Source of the DNA: Polaromonas sp.
Lineage (GTDB): Bacteria; Pseudomonadota; Gammaproteobacteria; Burkholderiales; Burkholderiaceae
Reading direction: 5' to 3'
Length of the DNA: 33,480 bases
Assembly: GCA_013823505.1 (NCBI GenBank)
Contig: PNMH01000042.1
Location: 1 to 33,480 of the forward strand
The translations under genes and the position numbers were made by a program. Numbering within the stretch: the first letter of the stretch is position 1; every line of letters starts with the position of its first letter. This document shows positions 17,719 through 26,721 of the stretch, in pieces. The notes beneath the pieces are model-generated. The model was not told where the DNA came from, searched no databases, and worked only from the letters and a program-made list of their open reading frames with translations.

Positions 17719-18791
17719 CGCTGCGCCAACGCCCAGGTCACATGCTCGCGCACGAGCGGGCTGGGGTGGTCGGCGCGCGCTCGCAAGGCACCTTCGATGG
17801 CGGAGTCGGACCGCGCGCGCAGCGCGTTGCCCATGGCCACCGCGATGTTGCGCAGCCAACGCTCGTGCCCGATGCGCCGGATGGCACTGCCTTCGGTGCG
17901 TTTGAGAAATTCGGCTTCGCTCCAGGTAAACAGCTCGACGAGTGAAGCGCCCGACAAGCCTGCGCGCTCGTCGAAATCGGGCAAGGTTGAGCGCTGCGCG
18001 AACTTGTTCCACGGGCACACGAGCTGGCAGTCGTCGCAGCCGTAGATGCGGTTGCCCATGAGCGGTCGCAGCTCCAGCGGAATGGGGCCGGCGTGCTCGA
18101 TGGTGAGGTAACTGATGCAGCGCCGCGCGTCCACACGCTGTGGGCCCGTGATGGCCTGCGTGGGGCACACATCGATGCAGGCGCTGCAACTTCCGCAGTG
18201 GTCGCTGACGGCTTCGGTGAGTGGCAACGCCAGATCCACAAAAATTTCGCCCAGGAAAAACATCGAGCCGGCTTCCCGGTGCAGCGCCAGGGTGTGTTTG
18301 CCGCGCCAGCCAATGCCGCTGCGCGAGGCGAGCTCCACCTCCAGCACCGGTGCCGAGTCGGTGAACACGCGGTGACCGAACGGGCCGATGCTCGCTGCGA
18401 TGCGCTCGCTCAGCGTCTGCAGGCGGTTGCGCAGCACCTTGTGGTAGTCCCGCCCCCTCGCATACAGCGAAACCACGGCCTCTTGCGGTCGGTCGAGCCG
18501 TTCCAGCTCGATGGCCTGCCAGCCCACGGGCGTGGCGCGCGGCAAGTAGTCCATGCGCGCGGTGATCACACTCAAGGTGCCGGGCACCAGCTCGGCCGGG
18601 CGGGCGCGTTTGAGGCCGTGCGAGGCCATGTAGGCCATGTCACCGTGACATCCAGCCGACAACCAGGCCAACAAACCCGGCTCCGCAGCCGACAAATCCA
18701 CACCGGTCACACCGATTTGGGAAAATGCAAGTTCCTGGCCCCAGGCCTGAATCTGCGAGACGAGTTGAGCGGCATCCAAAGCGACATTCAT
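17706..18791 (-). CDS. queG: epoxyqueuosine reductase QueG
   Basis: QueG performs the last step of queuosine synthesis, reducing epoxyqueuosine in tRNA with cobalamin and two [4Fe-4S] clusters. The 361-aa protein has the catalytic aspartate region FTDSAPVLEVELA (Asp145), the first cluster motif CGSCSACIDVCP (Cys199, 202, 205 and 209), a further Cys225, and the second motif CDDCQLVCPWNKFA (Cys252, 255 and 259). The C-terminal part is HEAT-like, with VREHVTWAL. Length and residues are normal. It is divergent from tsaE with only 24 nt between the starts. Confidence 0.96.
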   Translation of the reverse strand: MNVALDAAQLVSQIQAWGQELAFSQIGVTGVDLSAAEPGLLAWLSAGCHGDMAYMASHGLKRARPAELVPGTLSVITARMDYLPRATPVGWQAIELERLDRPQEAVVSLYARGRDYHKVLRNRLQTLSERIAASIGPFGHRVFTDSAPVLEVELASRSGIGWRGKHTLALHREAGSMFFLGEIFVDLALPLTEAVSDHCGSCSACIDVCPTQAITGPQRVDARRCISYLTIEHAGPIPLELRPLMGNRIYGCDDCQLVCPWNKFAQRSTLPDFDERAGLSGASLVELFTWSEAEFLKRTEGSAIRRIGHERWLRNIAVAMGNALRARSDSAIEGALRARADHPSPLVREHVTWALAQRQPA

Positions 18792-18815
18792 GTGAAGAGC
18801 ATTGTAGGAACCGAT

Positions 18816-19361
18816 GTGGCTCCTGCGGGTAAGGTGTCCGCGTCTTCACAGTGGCAGGGCCACTGGGCCACCGAAGAGGACACCCAGGCCTTCGCCCTTC
18901 GCCTGGCGCTCTCACCCGCCATCGCCCACGCCACCCTCACGCTGCAGGGGGATCTGGGTGCCGGCAAGACCACCCTGGTGCGCCACCTGCTGCGCGCGCT
19001 GGGTGTGCGGGGTCGCATCAAGAGCCCCACCTACGCGGTGGTGGAGCCGCACAGCGCGATGGACTGCCCGGTCATGCCGGCGGGCGAGCCGCTGTCGGTC
19101 TGGCACTTTGACTTCTACCGTTTCAACGACCCGCGCGAATGGGAAGACGCGGGCTTTCGCGAACTTTTTGCCAGCCCGGGTCTCAAGCTGGTGGAGTGGC
19201 CCGAACGCGCTGGCGCGTTTCTGCCGGCGGTCGATCTGCAGATCGACATCCAACCCGACGACATGAACCCCCACACCGACCCGGAACACGACAGCGCCCG
19301 CACCGTGCGAGCCACCGCCCTCACCCCCACCGGTCTGCGCCTGCTGGAGGCCCTGGCATGA
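18816..19361 (+). CDS. tsaE: tRNA t6A37 threonylcarbamoyladenosine synthesis ATPase TsaE
   Basis: TsaE is the ATPase that resets the TsaBDE complex making t6A at position 37 of ANN-decoding tRNAs. The 181-aa protein has Walker A GDLGAGKT (residues 45-52), RIKSPTYAVVE, and the HFDFYRF and LVEWPER segments of the family. The start is inferred as GTG at 18816, preceded by AGGA six nt upstream; GTG at 18834 is also possible, and no in-frame ATG is near. A loop with MDCPVMPAGE is an insertion relative to short homologues. The stop overlaps amiC by 4 nt (ATGA), as in the tsaE-ami pairs of other proteobacteria. Confidence 0.92.
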   Translation: MAPAGKVSASSQWQGHWATEEDTQAFALRLALSPAIAHATLTLQGDLGAGKTTLVRHLLRALGVRGRIKSPTYAVVEPHSAMDCPVMPAGEPLSVWHFDFYRFNDPREWEDAGFRELFASPGLKLVEWPERAGAFLPAVDLQIDIQPDDMNPHTDPEHDSARTVRATALTPTGLRLLEALA

Positions 19362-20809
19362 CGGGCCCCATCAGCCGCCGCACCCTGCTCCGCTCGAGCA
19401 CCCTGGTGCTGCTGCTGGGCGTGCAACACATCGCACGGGGAGCCAGCGTGCTGGCGGTGCGCATCTGGCCGGCCGAGGACTACACCCGCGTGACCATCGA
19501 GTCCGATGGCGAACTCAAGGCGCAAAAGTTCTTTGTGACCGAGCCGCCACGCATGGTGGTCGACATCGAAGGCATCGACCTGCTGCCCGGCCTGCGCGAA
19601 CTGGTGGGCAAGCTGAAATCGGACGACCCCAACATCGGCAGCATCCGCGTGGCGCAGAACGCGTCCAACGTGGTGCGGCTGGTGATCGACCTCAAGCAGG
19701 CCATCAAACCGCAGGTGTTCAACCTGGAGCCGGTGGCCGCCTACCAGCATCGCCTGGTGCTCGACCTCTACCCGGTGAACGCACCCGACCCGCTGGAACA
19801 GCTGATCACCCAGCGCATGAAAGACCTGGACGCGGCCAGCGAGCGCGCGGCGCGCCTGCTGGGCCTGGAGATGGGCCAAGTGGCGGGTGGGCCGAACCCG
19901 AACGACCGCGTGACGGCAGCCAACCCGGTGGACGACCCCCTGGGCGCCTTGATCGCGCAGCGTGCCAAGCCGGGCACACCCGGCGCCAAGCCGTCCGCCC
20001 CGACAGGCGACACCGGCACGGCGGTGGCGGCTGGCCCAAAGGGCGGCGGCCCAGCCAAACAACCTCCCGGCAAACCCGGCAAGACCGAGCGCCTGATCGT
20101 GGTCGCGCTGGACCCCGGCCACGGCGGCGAAGACCCGGGCGCCATCGGCCCCAATGGCACGCACGAGAAGAAGGTGGTGCTGCAGATCGCGCAAAAACTG
20201 CGCGACCGCATCAACGACACCCGCGTCAATGGCAACCCCATGCGCGCTTTCATGACGCGCGACAAGGACTTCTTCGTGCCGCTGCAGGTGCGGGTACAAA
20301 AAGCCCAGCGGGTACAGGCCGACCTGTTCATCAGCCTGCACGCCGACGCTTTCTTCACGCCGCGTCCGCAAGGCGCGAGCGTGTACGCGCTCAGCACCAA
20401 GGGCGCCAGCAGCGCCGCCGCGCGCTGGATGGCGAACAAGGAAAACGCGGCCGATCAGGTGGGCGGCCTCAACGTGAAGGCCAAGGACGCGACCGTGCAG
20501 CGCGCCCTGCTCGACATGAGCACCACCGCGCAGATCAACGACAGCCTCAAGCTCGGCAGTGCCATGCTCGGCCATGTGAAGCAGGTGGGCAAGCTGCACA
20601 AACCGCGCGTCGAACAAGCCAACTTCGCGGTGCTGCGCGCGCCCGACATTCCCAGCGTGCTGGTGGAAACCGCCTTCATCAGCAACCCCGATGAAGAAGC
20701 GCGGCTCAACGACCCGAAGTACCAGGATGACCTGGCCGACGCGCTGCTGCGCGGCATCGTGGCGTACTTCTCGAAGAACCCGCCACTGGCGCGCAACCGG
20801 CAGATCTAG
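19358..20809 (+). CDS. amiC: N-acetylmuramoyl-L-alanine amidase AmiC
   Basis: AmiC splits septal peptidoglycan for daughter cell separation. The 483-aa protein has a twin-arginine signal (ISRRTLLRSSTLVLLLG, Arg7-Arg8), fitting Tat export as known for E. coli AmiC. An AMIN targeting domain (about residues 35-130) is followed by a Pro/Gly/Ala-rich linker (about 195-248) and an Amidase_3 domain. Its zinc ligands and catalytic Glu are visible: His255 (DPGHGGEDPGA), Glu270 (HEKKVVLQ), His328 (SLHADAF) and Glu437 (VETAFISN). The helix between them that blocks the active site in the family is also present (about 340-385). It is coupled to tsaE. Confidence 0.95.
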   Translation: MTGPISRRTLLRSSTLVLLLGVQHIARGASVLAVRIWPAEDYTRVTIESDGELKAQKFFVTEPPRMVVDIEGIDLLPGLRELVGKLKSDDPNIGSIRVAQNASNVVRLVIDLKQAIKPQVFNLEPVAAYQHRLVLDLYPVNAPDPLEQLITQRMKDLDAASERAARLLGLEMGQVAGGPNPNDRVTAANPVDDPLGALIAQRAKPGTPGAKPSAPTGDTGTAVAAGPKGGGPAKQPPGKPGKTERLIVVALDPGHGGEDPGAIGPNGTHEKKVVLQIAQKLRDRINDTRVNGNPMRAFMTRDKDFFVPLQVRVQKAQRVQADLFISLHADAFFTPRPQGASVYALSTKGASSAAARWMANKENAADQVGGLNVKAKDATVQRALLDMSTTAQINDSLKLGSAMLGHVKQVGKLHKPRVEQANFAVLRAPDIPSVLVETAFISNPDEEARLNDPKYQDDLADALLRGIVAYFSKNPPLARNRQI

Positions 20810-21312
20810 ATCGGGTAGATCAGCGAGTTCAACACCATCTCGCTGTCGTACACACAGGTCCGGCTCTTCAGTTGGAGACCGGCGTCCGTGTTCACAAACG
20901 CGTCGATGTAGCGGCCCACGTTGTAGACCTCGCTCACGCCACCGGGTTTGGTGCGGAACACCGCGTAGTGGGCTTCGGCGCGGATCGGATCGTCTGCCGT
21001 GCCCGCGCCGGCCTGCGTGATGCGCGCCGGGCTCACCACATGGCGCGTGTAATACGGCCCGTGGTAGATGGTCTGGCTGGTGCCGTAGATGCGGTCGCGC
21101 AGCATGCCCCGGCTCTCCAGCGCCAGCAGCGCCAGCGGCAGGCCCCGGTCGAAGTTCTCGCGTGCCTGCACCTTGTAGCGCGCGTCTTCCACAAAGCAGT
21201 CGGGCCACTCGTTGAAGCGGCGGTCGTCCAGCGTGGCGGCGTAAGCCGCGTTGAAGCGGTCCACCGCGTGGTGCAGCAGCAGGCTTTGCAGATCCTGGTC
21301 GATCACTGGCAT
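20806..21312 (-). CDS. aromatic-ring-hydroxylating dioxygenase, beta (small) subunit
   Basis: The 168-aa protein matches the small subunit of ring-hydroxylating dioxygenases, an SnoaL/NTF2-like fold that scaffolds the alpha3beta3 oxygenase. Typical segments are LDDRRFNEWPDCFVEDARYK, MLRDRIYGTSQTIYHGPYYT and the end VYDSEMVLNSLIYPI. It has no catalytic metal of its own. Its ATG lies 1 nt after the alpha-subunit stop, so the two are translated together. Its stop shares bases with the amiC stop in a tail-to-tail CTAG. Confidence 0.9.
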   Translation of the reverse strand: MPVIDQDLQSLLLHHAVDRFNAAYAATLDDRRFNEWPDCFVEDARYKVQARENFDRGLPLALLALESRGMLRDRIYGTSQTIYHGPYYTRHVVSPARITQAGAGTADDPIRAEAHYAVFRTKPGGVSEVYNVGRYIDAFVNTDAGLQLKSRTCVYDSEMVLNSLIYPI

Positions 21313-21313
21313 G

Positions 21314-22669
21314 TCATTCCCCCATGGCCTTGCGCCAGTAGGCGTACATCGAGCGGATCAGCGTCTCGGTGACCATGTGCTCGGTGGGCGGCTGGCCCAC
21401 GTCGTCGCCCCGGCCGCCGAGCTCCACCAGCGTGTTGCCGCCCTCACCCCATTGTTTGAAGCCGTCCTGGCTGAACTCGATGACCTCGCCGTCGTCGGCA
21501 CTCACAAAGCCGGCAGGGCCGAACAGGTTGGCCTGGCGCAGGCGTCGCTGCGTCATCTCCTCGGTGTCGTCGGCAAAGCCGAAGTGGGTCCACACAAAGT
21601 CGAACTCCCCCGCACCGCGCGGCACGATGTGGCGTGTGGACAGCGAGTTCACCTGCTGCTGGATGATCAGGCTGGGGAACAGCGTGATCATGGTCACCGT
21701 GGGCGTGATGGTCGTGCCGGGGTTCGATGGGTCGTCGACCGTCCACCAGGCCTCAGGCACCACGTCGAGCAGGCGCGTGTCGTGCAGTGCCATGTCGGCC
21801 TTGAAGCTGGTCACGCCTTCGGTCACGCTCTTGTTGGCGCCGCCGTCCGCTACCGAAGGGGCATCCGGATTTCGTCGGGAGATCATCACCGCATGCCGGC
21901 CGTGTTCGTCCATCACCATGCGGCTCTTCTGGTCGGCGCGCCACAGGCCGAAAGTCACGAACCAGGTGTGCAGCAGGCCCGGGTGGTACGGGTCCTTGAT
22001 GTTCTCCATCATCAGCTTCCAGTTGCCTGGAATGCGCTGGCGGTTGTAGCCCAGCAGCTTGAGCTCGCGGCCCTTGAAGATGCGGTCGAGCCAGGGCATC
22101 ACCGAGGGGCCGATGTACTGCTCGAAGGGTTCGGCTTCATCACTGAAGGTGGCGAACACCAGGCCATGCAGCACGGCCACGCGCAGTTTGGTCAGGCCGT
22201 TCTTGCTGAGGTCGAAGTCGGCGGGCATGCCGCCGTTGACGCATTCGCCCTCCTTCACCCCGTCCTTGAACGGCAGGCCGGCGAGGTCACCATTGAGTTT
22301 GTAGGTCCACTGGTGGTAGGGGCACACAAAGCTGCGCGCGTTGCCGGTCTGGCCGTCCATGGGCGGCTGGCAGAAGCGAACGCCGCGGTGCGCGCAGCGG
22401 TTCTCCACCACGCGGATGCCGGGGTCGATCCCTCGGTCCTTGGGCGCCACGCGGTCGCGCACCATGATCACCTGGCGCTCACCGAGCCAGCTGAGTTTGT
22501 AGTCGCCGGTGTTGGGAATCTCGATGGCCAGTCCGACGTAAGACCAGTGAGGTCCGTAGAACAGGCGTTCCAGCTCGCGCTGGTACAGGTCGGGGTCGGT
22601 GTAGGCCCAGAAGGGGATGCGGCTGGTGCCGCGGTCGTGCCAGCGCACGAGGGCTTGCGGTGCGTTCAT
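21314..22669 (-). CDS. Rieske dioxygenase, alpha (large) subunit, AndAc/NagG-like
   Basis: The 451-aa oxygenase subunit has a Rieske centre with Cys92-x-His94 (NRCAHRGVRFC) and Cys116-x-x-His119 (CPYHQWTY), 21 residues apart, longer than the more usual 15-17. The mononuclear iron site is ENIKDPYHPGLLHTW, giving Asp and two His, with a later Asp near FVWTHFGFADD. The CPYHQW plus GDLAGLPFKDG pattern resembles the anthranilate dioxygenase (AndAc) and salicylate hydroxylase (NagG) group, so an ortho-substituted benzoate is a reasonable guess, not a proof. GAGGAG precedes the ATG. No ferredoxin, reductase or downstream catabolic gene lies nearby. Expression is probably controlled at the palindrome 35 nt upstream. 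Confidence 0.92.
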   Translation of the reverse strand: MNAPQALVRWHDRGTSRIPFWAYTDPDLYQRELERLFYGPHWSYVGLAIEIPNTGDYKLSWLGERQVIMVRDRVAPKDRGIDPGIRVVENRCAHRGVRFCQPPMDGQTGNARSFVCPYHQWTYKLNGDLAGLPFKDGVKEGECVNGGMPADFDLSKNGLTKLRVAVLHGLVFATFSDEAEPFEQYIGPSVMPWLDRIFKGRELKLLGYNRQRIPGNWKLMMENIKDPYHPGLLHTWFVTFGLWRADQKSRMVMDEHGRHAVMISRRNPDAPSVADGGANKSVTEGVTSFKADMALHDTRLLDVVPEAWWTVDDPSNPGTTITPTVTMITLFPSLIIQQQVNSLSTRHIVPRGAGEFDFVWTHFGFADDTEEMTQRRLRQANLFGPAGFVSADDGEVIEFSQDGFKQWGEGGNTLVELGGRGDDVGQPPTEHMVTETLIRSMYAYWRKAMGE

Positions 22670-22703
22670 GTCTCCTCACGCTTCGTCTGTGTGTGAGGAT
22701 AAA

Positions 22704-22721
22704 TGATAAGCCTACTGATCA
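22704..22721 (-). promoter_or_regulatory. candidate operator overlapping the dioxygenase promoter
   Basis: TGATAAG (22704-22710) and CTGATCA (22715-22721) form an imperfect dyad with a 4-bp centre and a single mismatch, an 18-bp site of the size bound by GntR- or MarR-type dimers. On the minus strand it contains TATCAT, a possible -10 for the alpha subunit, so a bound regulator would block RNA polymerase. The AT-rich stretch contrasts with its GC-rich surroundings. No regulator gene is adjacent. Confidence 0.4.
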
Positions 22722-22766
22722 ATTACTGTTTTGCCGGTGGTCGGCGGATTTTTCTCCGGCTGGTCC

Positions 22767-22870
22767 GGTCATCGGCGGCCATGGGCACGGCTCCGCGGCT
22801 GTCCCCCGCCCCGGCTGCGCCGGGGCTCCTCCTTTATGCCGCTGCGCCGTGCCCATGGCCGCCGATGACC
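22767..22870 (-). repeat. arm-variable palindromic element, copy A
   Basis: Perfect 25-bp arms (22767-22791 and 22846-22870) enclose a 54-nt core. Read on the minus strand the core is GCAGCG, a dinucleotide GC, ATAAAGGAGGAG, a 7-bp hairpin with loop GCA, CGGGGGACA, dinucleotide GC, CGCGGA. Inside the arms come a G-A mismatch, one C-G pair, an A-G mismatch, then five pairs. Copy B, 39 nt away in the opposite orientation, has the same core and pattern but unrelated arms. The element lies in the 373-nt gap between the dioxygenase and dedA, in which I see no protein-coding gene. Confidence 0.85.
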
Positions 22871-22909
22871 TCGTTGCACTCGTCGAGGGCTCAATCCACG
22901 GTCACTTCT

Positions 22910-23009
22910 GGCTCGTGAGCGCACGGCGCTCTGCGCAGCGAAATAAAGGAGGAGGGGCCGCAGGCCCCGGGGGACATTCGCGGAGCAGAGCGCCGTGCGC
23001 TCACGAGCC
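22910..23009 (+). repeat. arm-variable palindromic element, copy B
   Basis: Perfect 25-bp arms (22910-22934 and 22985-23009) enclose a 50-nt core: GCAGCG, dinucleotide AA, ATAAAGGAGGAG, a 5-bp hairpin with loop GCA, CGGGGGACA, dinucleotide TT, CGCGGA. Against copy A, the dinucleotides change from GC/GC to AA/TT and the inner hairpin stem changes sequence, but both remain paired. Arms match copy A at only about 11 of 25 aligned positions. It ends 34 nt from the dedA stop and could also end or stabilise that transcript, though there is no standard hairpin plus U-run. Confidence 0.85.
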
Positions 23010-23042
23010 CGCGAGGTCCCGGCACACAAGAAAACAAAAAAC

Positions 23043-23696
23043 TCAGCCAGCGTCCCGCAAAGACTGCTGCCGAGCCCGCCAGGCCCCGAAGATCGCGATG
23101 AACCCGGGGATGAAAATCATGGCCCAGATGATCTTGCTCAGGTTGGCCTGCACCCACGGCAGGTTGCCGAAGAAGTAACCCGCCCCCACCAGCCCCACCA
23201 CCCAGATCAATGCACCCACCACGTTGTAAGCCGTGAACTTGGTGCGCGTCATCTCGGCCACCCCGGCCACAAAAGGCGCGAAGGTGCGGATGAAGGGCAT
23301 GAAACGCGCCAGGATGATGGTGATGCCGCCGTACTTTTCGTAGAACGCGTGGGCCTGGTTGAAGGCGTTTCGGTTGAAGAGCTTCGAGTTCTCCCACTGA
23401 AAGACCTTCGGCCCGAAGTAACGGCCGATCGAATAGTTCACCTGGTCGCCCAGCACCGCCGCCACCACCAGCAGCCCCATGGCCAGCGGAAGACTCATCA
23501 GGCCGGCACCACACAAGGTGCCCACCACAAACAACAACGAGTCACCCGGCAGGAAAGGCATGACCACCACGCCGGTCTCGGTAAAGATGATCAGAAACAG
23601 CAAGGCGTAGACCCAGGCGCCGTAGTTCTGCACAAAGGTCTGCAGGTGCTGGTCCACGTGCAGGATGAAGTCGATGAGAAAGGCAAGGATTTCCAT
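23043..23696 (-). CDS. DedA family membrane protein
   Basis: The 217-aa protein belongs to the DedA (VTT/SNARE-associated) family, whose members include undecaprenyl phosphate or lipid flippases and proteins needed for membrane potential. Family elements are seen in order: FTETGVVVMPFLPGDSLLFV (about residues 38-57, with the conserved E and the F-x-PG-D re-entrant loop), GDQVNYSIGRYFG, and the second re-entrant segment ILARFMPFIRTFAPFVAGVA (conserved Arg and Pro). About four or five hydrophobic segments are present. GATAAT (23710 to 23705) lies 8 nt before the ATG, so the mRNA may lack a leader. It shares a 35-bp divergent promoter region with mutL. Confidence 0.92.
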   Translation of the reverse strand: MEILAFLIDFILHVDQHLQTFVQNYGAWVYALLFLIIFTETGVVVMPFLPGDSLLFVVGTLCGAGLMSLPLAMGLLVVAAVLGDQVNYSIGRYFGPKVFQWENSKLFNRNAFNQAHAFYEKYGGITIILARFMPFIRTFAPFVAGVAEMTRTKFTAYNVVGALIWVVGLVGAGYFFGNLPWVQANLSKIIWAMIFIPGFIAIFGAWRARQQSLRDAG

Positions 23697-23704
23697 AGAG
23701 GGGG

Positions 23705-23725
23705 ATTATCCCTGCCCCCTACAAT
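23705..23725. promoter_or_regulatory. divergent -10 pair between dedA and mutL
   Basis: GATAAT on the minus strand (23710 to 23705) and TACAAT on the plus strand (23720-23725) face away from each other in a 35-bp gap. They end 8 nt before the dedA ATG and 6 nt before the mutL GTG. Neither gene has an SD. No good -35 was found, because those positions fall inside the opposite genes. Confidence 0.4.
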
Positions 23726-23731
23726 TTGCCC

Positions 23732-25657
<1,926 letters not shown>

Positions 25658-25675
25658 ACCGCTCGTGGCGGGGCC

Positions 25676-25720
25676 TGTGCCGGGCCTTTGGTCGGGAATC
25701 TGGCGGGAAATCCCGGCACA
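25676..25720. terminator. long hairpin after mutL
   Basis: TGTGCCGGG (25676-25684) and CCCGGCACA (25712-25720) pair perfectly over 9 bp with a 27-nt loop that can form smaller pairs. It begins 18 nt after the mutL stop in the 148-nt gap before the hydrolase gene. No T-run follows, so the terminator role is tentative. The rest of the gap shows no gene. Confidence 0.4.
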
Positions 25721-25805
25721 CGCCATCATGCAACGGCCCGCTGGCACGAAACGTGCGCGCAGTGGACCCTGAACTTTTTGTCCAGCGAGCCGCTCCATAC
25801 CTGTC

Positions 25806-26672
25806 ATGAAACGCCTCATCGCCCTCCTGCTGACCGCATTGGCGCTGCTCGCCGGCTGCGCCACGCTCGACGAGCAACAGCGCACCTGGATCTTCCAACC
25901 CTCCGACCGCAGCTGGGCCGGTGGCACCTACGCGGCCGAGAGCATGGAGGACGTGTGGATCGATTTCACGTCCACCATCACCGACAAGCCGGTGAAACTG
26001 CACGGTCTCTGGGCGCAGAACGAAAACTTCACCCAGCGCGCCGATGCGCCAGTGATGCTGTATTTGCACGGCGCCCGCTTCAACGTGACAGGCTCGGCCT
26101 TTCGCGCCCAGCGCATGCAGGAGCTCGGGTTCTCGGTGCTGGCCATCGACTACCGCGGTTTCGGCAAAAGCACCAACGAACTGCCTTCGGAAAAAAAGGC
26201 CTACGAAGACGCCCGAGCCGCGTGGGACTGGCTGGGTGAAAAGTACCCCGGCCGCCCGCGCTACATCTTTGGCCATTCGCTGGGCGGCGCCATCGCCGTC
26301 GAGCTGGCGGCGCAGGTGAAAGACGAAGCGGGCACGGTGGTTGAAGGCACCTTCACCTCCATCCCCGACGTGGTGAGCACCTTCAAGTGGGGCTGGCTGC
26401 CGGTGTCGCTGCTGATCACGCAGCGCTTTGAAGCGGTCAAGCGCGTGCCCGAGATCGGCTCGCCGCTGCTCGTGGTGCACGGTGGCGAAGACCGCCTGAT
26501 CCAGCCCGAGCTGGGACGCAAGCTGTTTGACGCCGCCACCGGGCGCAAGGCCTTCGTGCTGGTCGAGGGCGGCTCGCACCACAACACCAACTCGGTGGGA
26601 CAGGCGCAATACCGCGTGGCCCTGGCCAGCCTGTTTGGCTTGCGAACCGATACCCAGGTGGTGAAGAACTGA
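25806..26672 (+). CDS. lipoprotein alpha/beta hydrolase
   Basis: The 288-aa protein starts with a lipoprotein signal (MKRLIALLLTALALLAGC, lipidated Cys18) followed by an alpha/beta hydrolase fold like the ABHD13/Bem46 group. The catalytic triad is visible: Ser158 (FGHSLGGA), Asp229 (HGGEDRLI) and His258 (GGSHHN). YLHGARFN supplies the oxyanion loop and AIDYRGFGKS the usual strand. The substrate is unknown; ester, lipid or peptide are all possible. The residue after the lipidated Cys is Ala, so outer-membrane placement is likely. It lies alone between mutL and the exporter. Confidence 0.88.
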   Translation: MKRLIALLLTALALLAGCATLDEQQRTWIFQPSDRSWAGGTYAAESMEDVWIDFTSTITDKPVKLHGLWAQNENFTQRADAPVMLYLHGARFNVTGSAFRAQRMQELGFSVLAIDYRGFGKSTNELPSEKKAYEDARAAWDWLGEKYPGRPRYIFGHSLGGAIAVELAAQVKDEAGTVVEGTFTSIPDVVSTFKWGWLPVSLLITQRFEAVKRVPEIGSPLLVVHGGEDRLIQPELGRKLFDAATGRKAFVLVEGGSHHNTNSVGQAQYRVALASLFGLRTDTQVVKN

Positions 26673-26721
26673 GCGACGCACCAGGGCTTTCGCGCGGGGG
26701 TGTTCTGCTACCCTCGACCGG

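Noticed and set aside
18093..18815. Long N-terminal extension of TsaE
   Set aside because: It lies antisense to queG, and TsaE homologues begin near 18816.
22871..22909. Spacer between the two palindromes as a gene or promoter
   Set aside because: Only 39 nt, with no start, SD or promoter pair that I can support.
22767..23009. CRISPR array or integron attC cassette array
   Set aside because: There are only two units in opposite orientation, without regular spacers, and no cas or integrase gene nearby. XerD here is the housekeeping type.
23031..23042. T-rich run after the dedA stop as an intrinsic terminator
   Set aside because: On the minus strand the T-run comes before, not after, the large hairpin, so the order is wrong.
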